This document shows, piece after piece, positions 44,974 through 54,726 of a stretch of DNA of 64,000 bases. The notes below the pieces were generated by a model, which was not told the DNA's origin, searched no databases, and worked only from the letters and a program-made list of their open reading frames with translations. Source of the DNA: Treponema sp. (GTDB lineage Bacteria; Spirochaetota; Spirochaetia; Treponematales; Treponemataceae); the NCBI GenBank assembly GCA_024695475.1, contig JAILIC010000002.1, positions 1 to 64,000 on the forward strand, in the 5' to 3' direction. The translations under genes were made by a program, and so were the position numbers. Each line of letters opens with the position of its first letter. The stretch's first letter is position 1.

Positions 44974-46045
44974 AATCGCCATACAAAAACAGTTTAAAAA
45001 CTTTACTCTTGATATACAATTTACTGCGGGAGATACATTCGTCGGATTACTTGGAGCAAGCGGCAGTGGCAAAAGTATGACACTTAAGTGTATTGCAGGT
45101 ATAGAAAAACCAGACAGTGGCTATATTCGCATAAATGGAAAAACTGTCTTTGATTCCGCAAACCATATCAATATACCACCACAACAACGCCATTGCGGTT
45201 TTTTATTTCAAAACTATGCACTGTTTCCTAATATGACAGTTAAGCAAAATATAGCAATAGTATTGTCACAATCTCAAAAAGCTAATCGAGATAGTACCAT
45301 TGCAGATCTACTCACCCGCTTTGATCTACAAAATCTTGCAAATCACTATCCACGACAATTATCAGGAGGACAACAGCAACGTGTAGCACTAGCTCGCATG
45401 ATAGCTACACAACCTGAAATCATGCTGTTTGACGAACCTTTTTCTGCATTAGATAGTTTCTTAAAAGTCCACGTAGAAGAACAAGTTCAAACACTGTTAG
45501 CCGACTACCACAAAACAGCCTTGTTTGTATCCCATAACCGTGACGAGGTTTTTACCTTTTGTCCTTCCGTTTGTATCATACATAAAGGACAGGTACATCG
45601 AATCGGTACCTGCAATGATATTTTTATCAATCCTCAGACAGTCATTGCTGCACAACTGACAGGGTGCAAAAATATTACCCCTTGCAAAGTTATTGGAACT
45701 ACAGAAGTATTTCTTCCAGAATGGAATATCACATTGCATACATTGCAACCAGTTCCATCACATACAACACATATTGGTATCAGAGCCCATTATATAAAAA
45801 AAGCTACGGGTGATGAAAAAATTAACCTATATGATTGTTATATACAAAAAACAACGGTTACCCCATTCAGTGTTTCTCATACACTAATGGTTCCAGAAGC
45901 AAAAAAATCTTTTATATGGGAATACTCGGTTGATACAGGAACAGCAAATGGAGTACCTTCGTACACAACGGCAAAGAAACCTGCGCAGATAAAAGTCTGT
46001 ATTCCCCCTCATGCCATTTTGTTTTTACAAAATACTATGTTTTAA
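44963..46045 (+). CDS. modC: Molybdate-type ABC transporter ATPase
   Basis: The 360-residue protein has Walker A LLGASGSGKSMT, Q-loop LFQNYALFPNM, signature LSGGQQQRVALARM, Walker B IMLFDEPFSALD and switch His in FVSHNRDE. It has the short linker and a C-terminal region of about 120 residues with weak TOBE-like features, as in ModC. It supplies ATP energy to the permease encoded just upstream. The end overlaps the convergent diguanylate cyclase gene by 21 bp. AAGG precedes the start. Confidence 0.86.
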   Translation: MSLEIAIQKQFKNFTLDIQFTAGDTFVGLLGASGSGKSMTLKCIAGIEKPDSGYIRINGKTVFDSANHINIPPQQRHCGFLFQNYALFPNMTVKQNIAIVLSQSQKANRDSTIADLLTRFDLQNLANHYPRQLSGGQQQRVALARMIATQPEIMLFDEPFSALDSFLKVHVEEQVQTLLADYHKTALFVSHNRDEVFTFCPSVCIIHKGQVHRIGTCNDIFINPQTVIAAQLTGCKNITPCKVIGTTEVFLPEWNITLHTLQPVPSHTTHIGIRAHYIKKATGDEKINLYDCYIQKTTVTPFSVSHTLMVPEAKKSFIWEYSVDTGTANGVPSYTTAKKPAQIKVCIPPHAILFLQNTMF

Positions 46046-47722
46046 GAAACGTTTGTTTTCATACATATTTTTATCAGCCTGTTGATATGCAGTCTGAATA
46101 GGAACAGGATGCTCAGTATTACTCAATACATAACCACAAGCAACAGATATATGTCTCGGAATCACTTTTGAATCATTAATTGCTTGTATCTGCTGCTGAA
46201 AGTCATGAATATACATCAAAACCTTTTTATACATATCTTTACCCAAAACAACAAGGAATTCATCTCCACCCATACGCCCACAAACTAATGCATTACCAAA
46301 AACTTTATACAAGGCATTAGCTACAGAACAGAGATATATGTCTCCCATTTCATGACCATATGTATCATTAAGCACTTTCAAGTCATTAAGATCAAAAAAG
46401 ATAATTGCATATGTTTCCAAGTGTTCATTCTCAATAGACTGCATAATTTCTTCACACTTAGTACGATTCATCAATCGAGTTAATGAATCCGTATACGCAA
46501 GATGTTCAAGTTGTTTTTTTGTCCGTCCATCTTTTATTGCCTGTGACACCTGTGCAAAAGAAGTAATAAACAACGAAACAATATAGTACAGTATACCAAG
46601 CGACAGAATATACATTTTAGTATAACCAGAACCCTGAAAAAACAATTTGTGAATATCAAAATTAATAATTTCCAAAGGAACTGAAGCAAGCAGTATTATT
46701 AATCCAGATTGTAAATTCCATAACGAATTATTTACCCTATTTTTTGAGTCATCATATAAAATAAAAACAGTACAAACTAATGTCACCATCATACAAACAT
46801 GAGAAGGAAACAAAAAGTAATAGTAATACTGAATACCAGTATAATGACAAATCGTTGTCCCAATAAAGAACGTAATATAATAAACAATAAGAAAATCAAT
46901 AATTATTTGATTACGTCGTTTTGAAATAATCTGACGATAATAAGTACAAAAAACTAACGGAAGAAGATATAAAGTAGTATACTCAAGAGTCTCATTAATA
47001 CGCGGGCGTAAAGTAAAAATATTAAACAAGCCATAATAGCTCAAAATGTATGTCGAAAAGACAATGCTAAAAATCGTAAAAAAGAGAGGTTGTGTGAGCA
47101 TCTTCTTTTCATAAAAAAAATAAAAAATGAGACATACAAAAGCAATAGAAGAGACAAACAAGATTGAAACAAAAAATAAAAACTCTGGTAAACATCGGAG
47201 CAACAATCCCCTCAATCCCAAATGAGCTGGTTGTAATACAACTCCAGTAAGACGGTAAAAAGCCTTATCCTTATAAGCACGACAAACCAACCTTAGTTCG
47301 TGTCCAGAGACTTCTTGCGGAAGTACAACTTCATGATAGGTACCACTCAAAAGCTTTTCATATTCAGAAGCTGATTCAGTATATTCAAAAAGCAATTGAT
47401 CTTTATAAAACAAAGCAAAATAGGAATTAGGAACAAAAAAAGAAATACTCGGATATTTAATTCCTGAGTTTTCTGGAATCGGTATATAGGCTGTTACTGT
47501 ATCACCTGCATTTAATACAGGAAAATGAGCATACGCATAATGCTCAAGCATTCCATTTTTACGTTCTACGTTAACAGAAATAAATGAATCAAGATAAATT
47601 CGATTAAAACGACTCATTCCAGAAAAAAAATGAGTAAGTAATTGAGGAATCGCATACAGTATAGCAATAGCCATAAAAATAAGGACAGTCTTATTTTTAT
47701 ACCTATATTTATCTAACGCCAT
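46025..47722 (-). CDS. Membrane diguanylate cyclase with 7TMR-type sensor
   Basis: The 565-residue protein starts with a membrane helix, has an outside beta-rich domain (about 45-180), seven further hydrophobic segments (about 185-395) in the style of 7TMR-DISM sensors, and a C-terminal GGDEF domain (from about 405). The domain opens with LAYTDSLTRLMNR and has the intact GRMGGDEFLVVL, so it should make cyclic-di-GMP from GTP. The RxxD feedback site expected just before the active loop is absent. A TTGCCT/TACTAT promoter lies 9 bases before the ATG with no ribosome site, another leaderless candidate. The ligand is unknown. Confidence 0.9.
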   Translation of the reverse strand: MALDKYRYKNKTVLIFMAIAILYAIPQLLTHFFSGMSRFNRIYLDSFISVNVERKNGMLEHYAYAHFPVLNAGDTVTAYIPIPENSGIKYPSISFFVPNSYFALFYKDQLLFEYTESASEYEKLLSGTYHEVVLPQEVSGHELRLVCRAYKDKAFYRLTGVVLQPAHLGLRGLLLRCLPEFLFFVSILFVSSIAFVCLIFYFFYEKKMLTQPLFFTIFSIVFSTYILSYYGLFNIFTLRPRINETLEYTTLYLLPLVFCTYYRQIISKRRNQIIIDFLIVYYITFFIGTTICHYTGIQYYYYFLFPSHVCMMVTLVCTVFILYDDSKNRVNNSLWNLQSGLIILLASVPLEIINFDIHKLFFQGSGYTKMYILSLGILYYIVSLFITSFAQVSQAIKDGRTKKQLEHLAYTDSLTRLMNRTKCEEIMQSIENEHLETYAIIFFDLNDLKVLNDTYGHEMGDIYLCSVANALYKVFGNALVCGRMGGDEFLVVLGKDMYKKVLMYIHDFQQQIQAINDSKVIPRHISVACGYVLSNTEHPVPIQTAYQQADKNMYENKRFLKHSIL

Positions 47723-47731
47723 TAACTTAAT

Positions 47732-47760
47732 ATAGTATTATGATAACCTATTTAAGGCAA
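47732..47760 (-). promoter_or_regulatory. Predicted promoter of the diguanylate cyclase gene
   Basis: On the minus strand TTGCCT and TACTAT are 17 bp apart, and the -10 box ends 9 bases before the ATG. The same -35 variant is used by lon. Confidence 0.55.
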
Positions 47761-47771
47761 GCACCTATATA

Positions 47772-48893
47772 TTAGAAAAATGAAAGCAATTCTCCAATAC
47801 TATCAATGCCCTGTTTAAACAGTTCCTCCAATATCAGTTTTACTGCTTTACGAGCTTCCGACGGTAACTCTGAATATGCTTTAATAATAGTTCCTGAATT
47901 AGTAAGCCAATTTTTTGACAACTCACTACTTGTTTTTACCCCTGTTGCAGCTATTACAGAAAAAAGAACCGTCACAAACTGTTCTCTTTCTTCCTTAGAA
48001 ATCGTCATAAGCCATGTATTGATCGTTTTGTCTACAAATTTACTGGCACTCTCAAAATCCGAAACAGTAACAAAAGAACGGGGATCGATAAACCATGAAA
48101 AAGGATCATGTTGCATAACACCAAATTCAGAACTTTCTACGATATGATAGTGTACAGTACGTTCAAAAAGCATTCCTATCACCGAACATTTTGGGTATAA
48201 AGAATACATGATATCTGACATAGCTTTGTATCCTTCAAGCTTTGTCACATCTTCGACTAGACCAGGACCATCAAAATTATACACCTGCTTGATATGTTGC
48301 TGTACCGATTCTTCTGATAAGGCTGAAGAATACAAAGCAAGGTTACCACCTTTTGAATGCCCACCAATTACTAAAGCATTATGAGCAAAAGTATCACTAA
48401 CCTTTTTAACATACGACAATGCATCCCGTTGTGCAGGAACAGGCGTCATAAATGCCAAATTAAAATCTTCTTTCCACCCCACAACGGTATCATCTGTACC
48501 TCTAAACGCTACAAAAGTCATATCCTGATTATGTATATCTTTTATAATATATGTTATTGCCGCAAACTGTTCTTCAGTATCCTCATGTAACTCAGTCGTA
48601 AAACCACAGACACCTATTTCCCTAAAACGAAGCGATTTACTAGCGGCAACAAGAAGTTCTGGAGTTTTCTCATTGATAAGTAATCCCATATTTGCACGAG
48701 TAGCATAATCTTTGCTCGTAACAAAACGTTGTGATAATTCTTGCAGTGAGATATCAGTTTTAAAAGAGGCAATTTCCAGTCCTTTAAAATTAAGATAGGA
48801 AAGCTGACAAAGTATAAGAGCATCTATTTCATTAAGCGGAGATACTTCAAAAGGAATATCACCTCGCCAGTATATATAATCGAGAATATCCAT
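47772..48893 (-). CDS. DUF2974 (Mbeg1-like) alpha/beta hydrolase
   Basis: The 373-residue protein matches the DUF2974 family: an N-terminal MDILDYIYWRGDIPFEVSPLNEIDALILCQLSYL, a middle VAFRGTDDTVVGWKEDF and the nucleophile motif VIGGHSKGGNLALYSS, followed by VYNFDGPGLVED. The GHSKGG elbow and the FRGTDD motif resemble class-3 lipases. It probably hydrolyses a lipid or ester in the cytoplasm; no signal peptide is seen. It has a consensus -35 (TTGACA) and a -10-like TAACTA ending 7 bases before the ATG, with no Shine-Dalgarno, so the message may be leaderless. Confidence 0.85.
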   Translation of the reverse strand: MDILDYIYWRGDIPFEVSPLNEIDALILCQLSYLNFKGLEIASFKTDISLQELSQRFVTSKDYATRANMGLLINEKTPELLVAASKSLRFREIGVCGFTTELHEDTEEQFAAITYIIKDIHNQDMTFVAFRGTDDTVVGWKEDFNLAFMTPVPAQRDALSYVKKVSDTFAHNALVIGGHSKGGNLALYSSALSEESVQQHIKQVYNFDGPGLVEDVTKLEGYKAMSDIMYSLYPKCSVIGMLFERTVHYHIVESSEFGVMQHDPFSWFIDPRSFVTVSDFESASKFVDKTINTWLMTISKEEREQFVTVLFSVIAATGVKTSSELSKNWLTNSGTIIKAYSELPSEARKAVKLILEELFKQGIDSIGELLSFF

Positions 48894-48900
48894 TTGCTAA

Positions 48901-48928
48901 TAGTTATACGATTACAAAACTCTGTCAA
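48901..48928 (-). promoter_or_regulatory. Predicted leaderless promoter of the DUF2974 gene
   Basis: On the minus strand TTGACA and TAACTA are 16 bp apart; the -10 box ends 7 bases before the start codon. Confidence 0.5.
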
Positions 48929-48969
48929 GGTTTACTATAAAAGTGTTGCATAGTTAAAAAAAGTACATC

Positions 48970-49010
48970 AAAAAAACGGGATACAGTTTATTAGGCCCTA
49001 CTGTATCCCG
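48970..49010 (-). terminator. Terminator of the TAXI-TRAP catabolic operon
   Basis: CGGGATACAGT and ACTGTATCCCG (11 bp) surround a 12-nt loop, and on the minus strand TTTTTTT follows. It closes the operon that ends with the DapA-like gene. Confidence 0.92.
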
Positions 49011-49045
49011 CAAAGTCAAAAAAAAGGAGGATTTATTTATGACTA

Positions 49046-49939
49046 TTACCGCATATCAGATTTTTTATAATCTGCAATAACCTTCTTCAATGCTTCCATT
49101 CCCTCATCAGACAAATAATTGAATGGACTACGACACTCTCCAACATTATAACCAAGAAGCTTTGTAGCCTTTTTGACTATAGTGTTAGGATTGCCATACT
49201 TAAATACAGAGCGTAAAGCTCCAATTCGTTCCTGACACTTTTTAGCCTCGTCCATGTTACCTTTTATAAAGTTTTCATAGATGCCGACCATATTCTCAGG
49301 ATACACATTAGAACAACCAGCAATACCACCCTTTCCGCCAGCAAGCAAGCACCACAAAATTAAAGCATCATTACCGCTTAAGACGGAAAAATCTGGTCTC
49401 TTACGAGTCTGCTCAATATAACCAAGCATATTGGTAAAATTACCACTGGAATCTTTGGCACCAACAATATTATCCACTTCTGCAAGCTTTCCAATTGTTG
49501 CCGGAGCCATATTAACACCAGTACGAGCAGGAATATTGTATAAAACAATAGGAGTTTTTACAGCTTTTGCTACTGTAGTGTAATGTTCAATAAGTTCATT
49601 CTGACTAATTGCAGCAAAATAAGGACTAATTATCGAAAGAACATCCACACCGATTGATTCTGCCATTTTTGACATCTCAATAGTATCCTTCGTTCCTACG
49701 CATCCTGTACCAGCATATACAGGAACACGATGATTAACCGTTTCAACAGCAACTTCCAAAATCTTCTTTTTTTCTTCTGGATTCAAGATATAACATTCAC
49801 CATTTGTTCCATAAAAAAACAAACCATGTACGCCTGCTTTAATCAAACGATTAATTTGATTCTTCAACTCATCATAGTTTACACTTTCATCCTCATTCAT
49901 CGGGGTGAGGATTGGGGTGATAATACCTTTTAATTCCAT
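49046..49939 (-). CDS. DapA-family aldolase/dihydrodipicolinate-synthase-like
   Basis: The 297-residue TIM-barrel protein has the DHDPS family features: GTNGECYILNPEEK, PVYAGTG, LYNIPARTGVNM with the Tyr, and the Schiff-base Lys in IVGAKDSSGNF, followed by LSGNDALIL and AGGKGGIAG. Such proteins condense pyruvate with an aldehyde, or cleave keto acids. The setting, last gene of a sugar-acid operon, favours a retro-aldol step over lysine synthesis. The start was placed at the ATG with AAGGAGA upstream rather than ten codons earlier. The exact substrate is open. Confidence 0.85.
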   Translation of the reverse strand: MELKGIITPILTPMNEDESVNYDELKNQINRLIKAGVHGLFFYGTNGECYILNPEEKKKILEVAVETVNHRVPVYAGTGCVGTKDTIEMSKMAESIGVDVLSIISPYFAAISQNELIEHYTTVAKAVKTPIVLYNIPARTGVNMAPATIGKLAEVDNIVGAKDSSGNFTNMLGYIEQTRKRPDFSVLSGNDALILWCLLAGGKGGIAGCSNVYPENMVGIYENFIKGNMDEAKKCQERIGALRSVFKYGNPNTIVKKATKLLGYNVGECRSPFNYLSDEGMEALKKVIADYKKSDMR

Positions 49940-49953
49940 ACATCTATCTCCTT

Positions 49954-51480
49954 TTATGCATTTTTCCAAAATACAGTACTCTTCTTCTGTTTTTCATCAG
50001 ATTGAGGATAATCAGTACGATTTTGAGTACCACGACTCTCAGTACGAGCTAAGGCAGCCTGAGCCATAAGCCAGATTGCTATAGCACGTAACTTTGTATC
50101 AGTATCTTTTTCAATATCATTATCAGAAAGTATATCTACTAAAGAACATACTGCCTTTTGAAGATCATCTCCATTACGATATACTCCCAACGCTTTAGCA
50201 GCCTCATCAATTGCAGGAGTAAGTCGAGCAGCAACAGCTTCATCAACATTATATGAAGGCTGTTCACCAAAACAAGCATCAACACAGGGGATATCAGCAG
50301 AAGCTATAGCATCTGCAGCAATCAAACCACTGACTGCAGCCTGTGCAGCAGCATTTCCAGCCATACGACAAGCACCATGAAAACCTCCAGCTGCTTCTCC
50401 AACAGCATAGAGATTATCAAGATTAGATTTGCAGGAAATATCAACCATCACTCCACCAGAAAAACTGTGAGCCATCGGTCCAACTTCAACACGAGTAGTA
50501 TGAGGATCAACACCATTATCAATTAGACGATTATAGAACCAAGGATATAGTTTTAATGTTTCTACAGTAATCATGCGGAGATCTACATAACAACCACCAT
50601 GTTCTGACCCCTTGCCATCTTGAACCTGCTGCCAGATAGCTTTATTTATAAGAGTTTTGGGAGCACCAGCTTCGCCCTGAGGACGCACCTTAAGTAAAAA
50701 ACGCTCATCCTTTGTATTATACAGTTGAGCACCTTCCCCAAGCATTGCTGTCGGACAAGGCTCACCAACAGCCCCTTTTGGAGACATAACAACCATCGGC
50801 TCATACTCTAAAAACTCAAGATCAACCATTTTTATGCCAGCCTCATAGGCAATGGCAATAGTTCTACCATTTTCATCCTGAGGATAGGTTGAAGTGCCAA
50901 ACAAATTACCTACACCGCCCCAACCTGCTATAACAACATCTGCATCAACAGAGAAAGTTGTTCCATCTTGTGCTATAAAACTAACAGAGCGCACTTTGTT
51001 ATCAGCAACCGTAAGTGCATATGCTTTTGCGCCATTAACAATTTCAATACCGTTCTTTTTTAAATAGTCAGTTAAAACTTCCACCATATTTACACCGATC
51101 AGCCCTTTTGTAGAGCACAAAGAACGTGGCACAGTGGAACCACTTAGATGACGACGTCGTAACGAGCCATCATCTAAGCGGGAAAATTCAATACCAAGTG
51201 AATCAAGAAATTGATATGTTTCATAAGAATGACTGACCATAGCATGTACCAAAGCCTTATTATTCAGCTCATAGCCAGCTTTAATCATATCATCCTCATA
51301 TAACTGTTCAGAATCATGGTCGGGATTATGAGGGAGGACAAAATCAATAGCAGCAATAAACGGTGTTCCACCGAAAGCAGGAGCATATATTCCTATATCC
51401 TTTATTCCCTTACTAACCAAGCGACAAGCCGCCGTTAATGCCGCAAGTCCAGAACCTATAATCACAACCTGATGTTTCAT
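49954..51480 (-). CDS. FAD-dependent oxidoreductase, fumarate-reductase/aspartate-oxidase type
   Basis: The 508-residue protein has the N-terminal dinucleotide fold VIIGSGLAALTAACRL and an FAD_binding_2 layout: VVIAGWGGVGNLFG, EFLEYEP, SFSGGVMVD and YAVGEAAGGFHGACRMAGNAAAQAAVSG, where a flavin-stabilising GGxHG motif is visible. The C-terminal part has ALARTESRGTQNRTDYP, as in succinate dehydrogenase and L-aspartate oxidase flavoproteins. It probably oxidises or reduces a carboxylic acid. It has no iron-sulfur partner in the cluster. AAGGA precedes the start. The reaction it adds to the pathway is not resolved. Confidence 0.84.
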   Translation of the reverse strand: MKHQVVIIGSGLAALTAACRLVSKGIKDIGIYAPAFGGTPFIAAIDFVLPHNPDHDSEQLYEDDMIKAGYELNNKALVHAMVSHSYETYQFLDSLGIEFSRLDDGSLRRRHLSGSTVPRSLCSTKGLIGVNMVEVLTDYLKKNGIEIVNGAKAYALTVADNKVRSVSFIAQDGTTFSVDADVVIAGWGGVGNLFGTSTYPQDENGRTIAIAYEAGIKMVDLEFLEYEPMVVMSPKGAVGEPCPTAMLGEGAQLYNTKDERFLLKVRPQGEAGAPKTLINKAIWQQVQDGKGSEHGGCYVDLRMITVETLKLYPWFYNRLIDNGVDPHTTRVEVGPMAHSFSGGVMVDISCKSNLDNLYAVGEAAGGFHGACRMAGNAAAQAAVSGLIAADAIASADIPCVDACFGEQPSYNVDEAVAARLTPAIDEAAKALGVYRNGDDLQKAVCSLVDILSDNDIEKDTDTKLRAIAIWLMAQAALARTESRGTQNRTDYPQSDEKQKKSTVFWKNA

Positions 51481-51505
51481 GTTAATTCCTTATTCAATAA
51501 TTAAT

Positions 51506-53503
51506 TTATGCAGCTTGTACTGCTTTTTCTTTACGAGCAAGCATCAACTGCAATACCAAAATAACTCCACCTACACCATAACCGAGAATATCAGTTACTG
51601 TACCAGGCATAGCTACACAAACACCTGCGACAAAGAGAGCTGCTCTCAATACAGGACTCTTAATCGTTGCAAAGAAGTATCCTGAGACACCACCAGCAAG
51701 GAAGAATACGGCAATAAACAGCATGACACATGCGTATATAATTTCAACCACACTATTAGCCTGTAACAAAATTGCCGGCTGATAAATGAATGCATATGGA
51801 ACTATAAAAGCAACAATAGCAAAGAAGAATGCAGTCCAACCTGTCTTCCATGAAGAACCATTTGCTATACCCGCCGCAGTAAACGAGGCAACACAAACAG
51901 GCGGTGTAATCTGTGCAACAACACCAAAGTAGAAAATGAACATATTAACCATCAACAAAACGGTGCTGGAGCTCATATCTGGGTAGATACCACCAACAAG
52001 ATTTGTCAATGTTGTAGCAAACAAAATATTAGCTATCAAATATGCGGCAACTGTTGGCAGAGCCATACCAAGTATCAAACAACCAATCATAGTAATTACC
52101 AATGCAGGCAACAAATGACTGTTACCAACTTCATTGATAATAGTTGTCAACTTGTTTGCTGCACCAGAACGGACAACAATACCAATCATGACACCACAAG
52201 CAGCAGTCGGAATTGCTATGTTTGCAGCCTGTTTTACACCTGTTAAAATTGCTTGCAACAATTCTTTTGGTGCAAGACGAGTTTCCTTTGAAACATAACA
52301 AATAATAATAGCAAGAGCACTACCTACAAGTGCACTTGTTGGCAACGGCATACCAGCAAAAATCATGACTACCAGTACAATAACTGGAATTAATCGATAT
52401 AAACGTGGTACTACAGGTACAGAAGTATAATGAGTTTCACTACCCTTACCACCAAGATGGTTCTTTTTTGCAATATTGTGCACTAACAAGAATACAGCAA
52501 CATAATATCCTAATGCAGGTAACAAAGCATCAACTGCAATTTTAGCATAGCTGACACCGATCATTTCTGCCATGATAAATGCACCAACACCCATAATAGG
52601 AGGCATTATCTGACCACCAGTAGAAGCAACAGACTCAACAGCAGCAGCCTGTTCTGGGGTATACCCTGCTTTTTTCATAAGAGGAATAGTAAATACACCT
52701 GTTGTTGTTACATTAGCAACTGCACTACCACTTACCATACCCATAAGACCAGAAGATACTACAGAAGCCTTTGCAGGACCACCAGCAGTTTTATCAGACA
52801 ACTTCATACCGCAGTCAATAAGGACCTGACCACCACCACATTGAGAGAACAACGCTCCAAATACAAAGTAGTAGAAAATGGTAGTAACACAAGCAGCCAA
52901 TGGAGAGCCATAAATACCATCTGATGAAAGCGTAAGCATTTCAAAAAAGCGCTGCCACTTCATACCACTAAATCTAAATGGACAAGAAGCTGGTAAATAC
53001 TGACCAAAGAATGCGTAGGCAATAAAGAACAGTACAAAACCTGCCAATGCCATACCCATAGTACGCCAGACACACAAAACAAGAATAATCAAAAGACCAC
53101 AAGAAGCAAAAATATCAGATGGTCTCATTGGATCAACCATCATAACTCGCTGCTGGAAGAATGAGCAGTCTTTTATAAAATACAAAGCAACATAGATTGC
53201 TATTGCAATAGCAGCTATATCAAGAATCCACAACCATTTGTTCTTGAATTTCTCAGCAAATGGTTTATACAGATAAATAAGAATCAAACTTAAAGAAAGA
53301 TGAGAGGAATACGAGATATGCCAATCAAGCGGACGTACCATCGTATTATACAATTCCATACCGAGGAAAATTAATGAGAACACCACGATAGCAACAAAAC
53401 GGACTGTTCCCATCGCAACTTTCTTTTCTTCTTCTTCCTCTTTGGCTATTTCTTTTTCAGCATTACGCTGAAAAAAAGATTTTTTAACTTTAGTTTCGGC
53501 CAT
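51506..53503 (-). CDS. TRAP transporter fused 4TM/12TM permease (TAXI partner)
   Basis: The 665-residue protein is a fusion of the small and large membrane subunits of a TRAP transporter, as is common for TAXI systems. The N-terminal part (to about 170) has four helices; the large subunit has SSGLMGMVSGSAVANVTTTGVFTIPLMKKAGYTPEQAAAVESVASTGGQIMPPIMGVGAFIMAE and GMALPTVAAYLIANI, the substrate-channel signatures. It uses an ion gradient to import the acid captured by the TAXI protein. The first residues are Lys/Glu rich. Two hairpins separate it from the binding-protein gene. AAGGAA precedes the start. Confidence 0.92.
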   Translation of the reverse strand: MAETKVKKSFFQRNAEKEIAKEEEEEKKVAMGTVRFVAIVVFSLIFLGMELYNTMVRPLDWHISYSSHLSLSLILIYLYKPFAEKFKNKWLWILDIAAIAIAIYVALYFIKDCSFFQQRVMMVDPMRPSDIFASCGLLIILVLCVWRTMGMALAGFVLFFIAYAFFGQYLPASCPFRFSGMKWQRFFEMLTLSSDGIYGSPLAACVTTIFYYFVFGALFSQCGGGQVLIDCGMKLSDKTAGGPAKASVVSSGLMGMVSGSAVANVTTTGVFTIPLMKKAGYTPEQAAAVESVASTGGQIMPPIMGVGAFIMAEMIGVSYAKIAVDALLPALGYYVAVFLLVHNIAKKNHLGGKGSETHYTSVPVVPRLYRLIPVIVLVVMIFAGMPLPTSALVGSALAIIICYVSKETRLAPKELLQAILTGVKQAANIAIPTAACGVMIGIVVRSGAANKLTTIINEVGNSHLLPALVITMIGCLILGMALPTVAAYLIANILFATTLTNLVGGIYPDMSSSTVLLMVNMFIFYFGVVAQITPPVCVASFTAAGIANGSSWKTGWTAFFFAIVAFIVPYAFIYQPAILLQANSVVEIIYACVMLFIAVFFLAGGVSGYFFATIKSPVLRAALFVAGVCVAMPGTVTDILGYGVGGVILVLQLMLARKEKAVQAA

Positions 53504-53549
53504 ACAAATTCCTTACTATACACAGGTATTGAAATTACTTTGCTAAAAA

Positions 53550-53607
53550 ATCCTCCGCAGTCAATAACGCATTAACCACGGAGGATATATACAACCGTCA
53601 GACGGTT
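53550..53607 (-). promoter_or_regulatory. Two hairpins between the TAXI protein and permease genes
   Basis: AACCGTC-A-GACGGTT (53593-53607) lies just after the TAXI stop, and ATCCTCCG/CGGAGGAT (53550-53557 and 53579-53586) encloses a 21-nt loop after it. No U run follows. They likely allow partial termination or protect the upstream message, as between tctC and tctB. Confidence 0.65.
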
Positions 53608-53610
53608 ACA

Positions 53611-54648
53611 TTATTTCATATAACCAACTTCACGGAAGTATCTTTCAGCACCTGGATGAAGTGGAACACCACCAACTTTACCAGGCTGCCAGCAAGTTGC
53701 TGGATCAAATGGTTCCATAGATGGATAGTTCTTTACCAAGTATTCGCGGTTTTCACACATAGCCTTTGTCAAAGCATAAGCAACATCATCAGCCATATCA
53801 ACCTTTACGAATACACAGTCAGGAGTACCAGCATCAACAACATCATTTGGCTGTCCCTTGAATGAACCACCTGGGAGTGTTACACGTTCAAAACCTTCTG
53901 ATACGAAGTAGTCAAGAGTTGCATCTCTCCACTGTGTAAAGTGCAAGTCATTTGTCATTGCATTCTGAACCATACCAGATGATTCTGCAGATGTGTGGTC
54001 AAGAATCATATCAAGCTTACCATTCTTAAGCATATCACCAAGGTCAGAACCACCACCATTAACAACATCACCACCCCAGCTCTTGATATCTTCTGGAGTT
54101 ACTTTCAAATAAGAAAGAAGCAATTCTACACACTTGTAGTCCATAGAACCTTTTGGTGAACAACCGATGCGGATTGGAAGCTTGCGAGCAATAACTTCCT
54201 CAATTTCATCAGTACCATACTTCTTAATGAAAGAAGTAGTCATAAAGTTAACAGCAGAAATTGCACTCAAAGAACCTACCAAAGCACGGAAATCTTTTGT
54301 TGCAGGGCGACCAAGATTACCTTTTTCATAAGCCCATTTTGCAGGAGCACCATTAGCAAAAGCGATATCAGCAGCACCACTTGAGAACAAGTATGGAGCA
54401 GCCATACCACCTGGTGAAGTTGGCTGAACATCAATTGCAGAACCAGCTGGAAGAGCCTTCTGCCACAACTGTGCAAGACCAGCAGATTTTACGTATGTAG
54501 AAGAACCAACCTGATCTGTAGAGAATACCAAGTTTACAGGCTTTGAACTGCTACCCTTAGCAGCACTGCCAGTATCTTTTGAACCATTAGCAAAAAGCAT
54601 ACTTGCTCCAGCCAATACCATGCAGATTACACCAATCTGTTTTTTCAT
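53611..54648 (-). CDS. TAXI-family TRAP solute-binding protein
   Basis: The 345-residue protein has a signal peptide ending SMLFANG, then SKDTGSAAKG linker and a TAXI-type binding fold: NLVFSTDQVGSSTYVKSAGLAQLWQ, PTSPGGMAAPYLFSSGAADIAFANG, GCSPKGSMDYKCVELLL and MLKNGKLDMILDHT. TAXI proteins usually bind small carboxylates such as 2-oxoglutarate or glutamate. The cluster suggests a four-carbon sugar acid here. A strong AGGAGGA site precedes the start. It is followed by hairpins and the fused permease. Substrate specificity cannot be read directly. Confidence 0.88.
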   Translation of the reverse strand: MKKQIGVICMVLAGASMLFANGSKDTGSAAKGSSSKPVNLVFSTDQVGSSTYVKSAGLAQLWQKALPAGSAIDVQPTSPGGMAAPYLFSSGAADIAFANGAPAKWAYEKGNLGRPATKDFRALVGSLSAISAVNFMTTSFIKKYGTDEIEEVIARKLPIRIGCSPKGSMDYKCVELLLSYLKVTPEDIKSWGGDVVNGGGSDLGDMLKNGKLDMILDHTSAESSGMVQNAMTNDLHFTQWRDATLDYFVSEGFERVTLPGGSFKGQPNDVVDAGTPDCVFVKVDMADDVAYALTKAMCENREYLVKNYPSMEPFDPATCWQPGKVGGVPLHPGAERYFREVGYMK

Positions 54649-54682
54649 ATCTTCCTCCTATTTGGAATCCTTTTATTATTTT

Positions 54683-54707
54683 CTTTTTCCTACAAAGCAG
54701 GAAAAAG
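54683..54707 (-). promoter_or_regulatory. Hairpin between pdxA2 and the TAXI protein gene
   Basis: CTTTTTCCT and AGGAAAAAG (9 bp) flank a 7-nt loop. There is no T run on the minus strand, so it is probably an RNA-processing or stability element rather than a terminator. Confidence 0.5.
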
Positions 54708-54726
54708 CTAATACCAAACCTATTGT

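Noticed and set aside
49039-49080. 13-codon frame with AGGAGG on the plus strand
   Set aside because: It is antisense to the end of the DapA-like gene, and no family or conserved neighbour supports it; the AGGAGG is likely chance.
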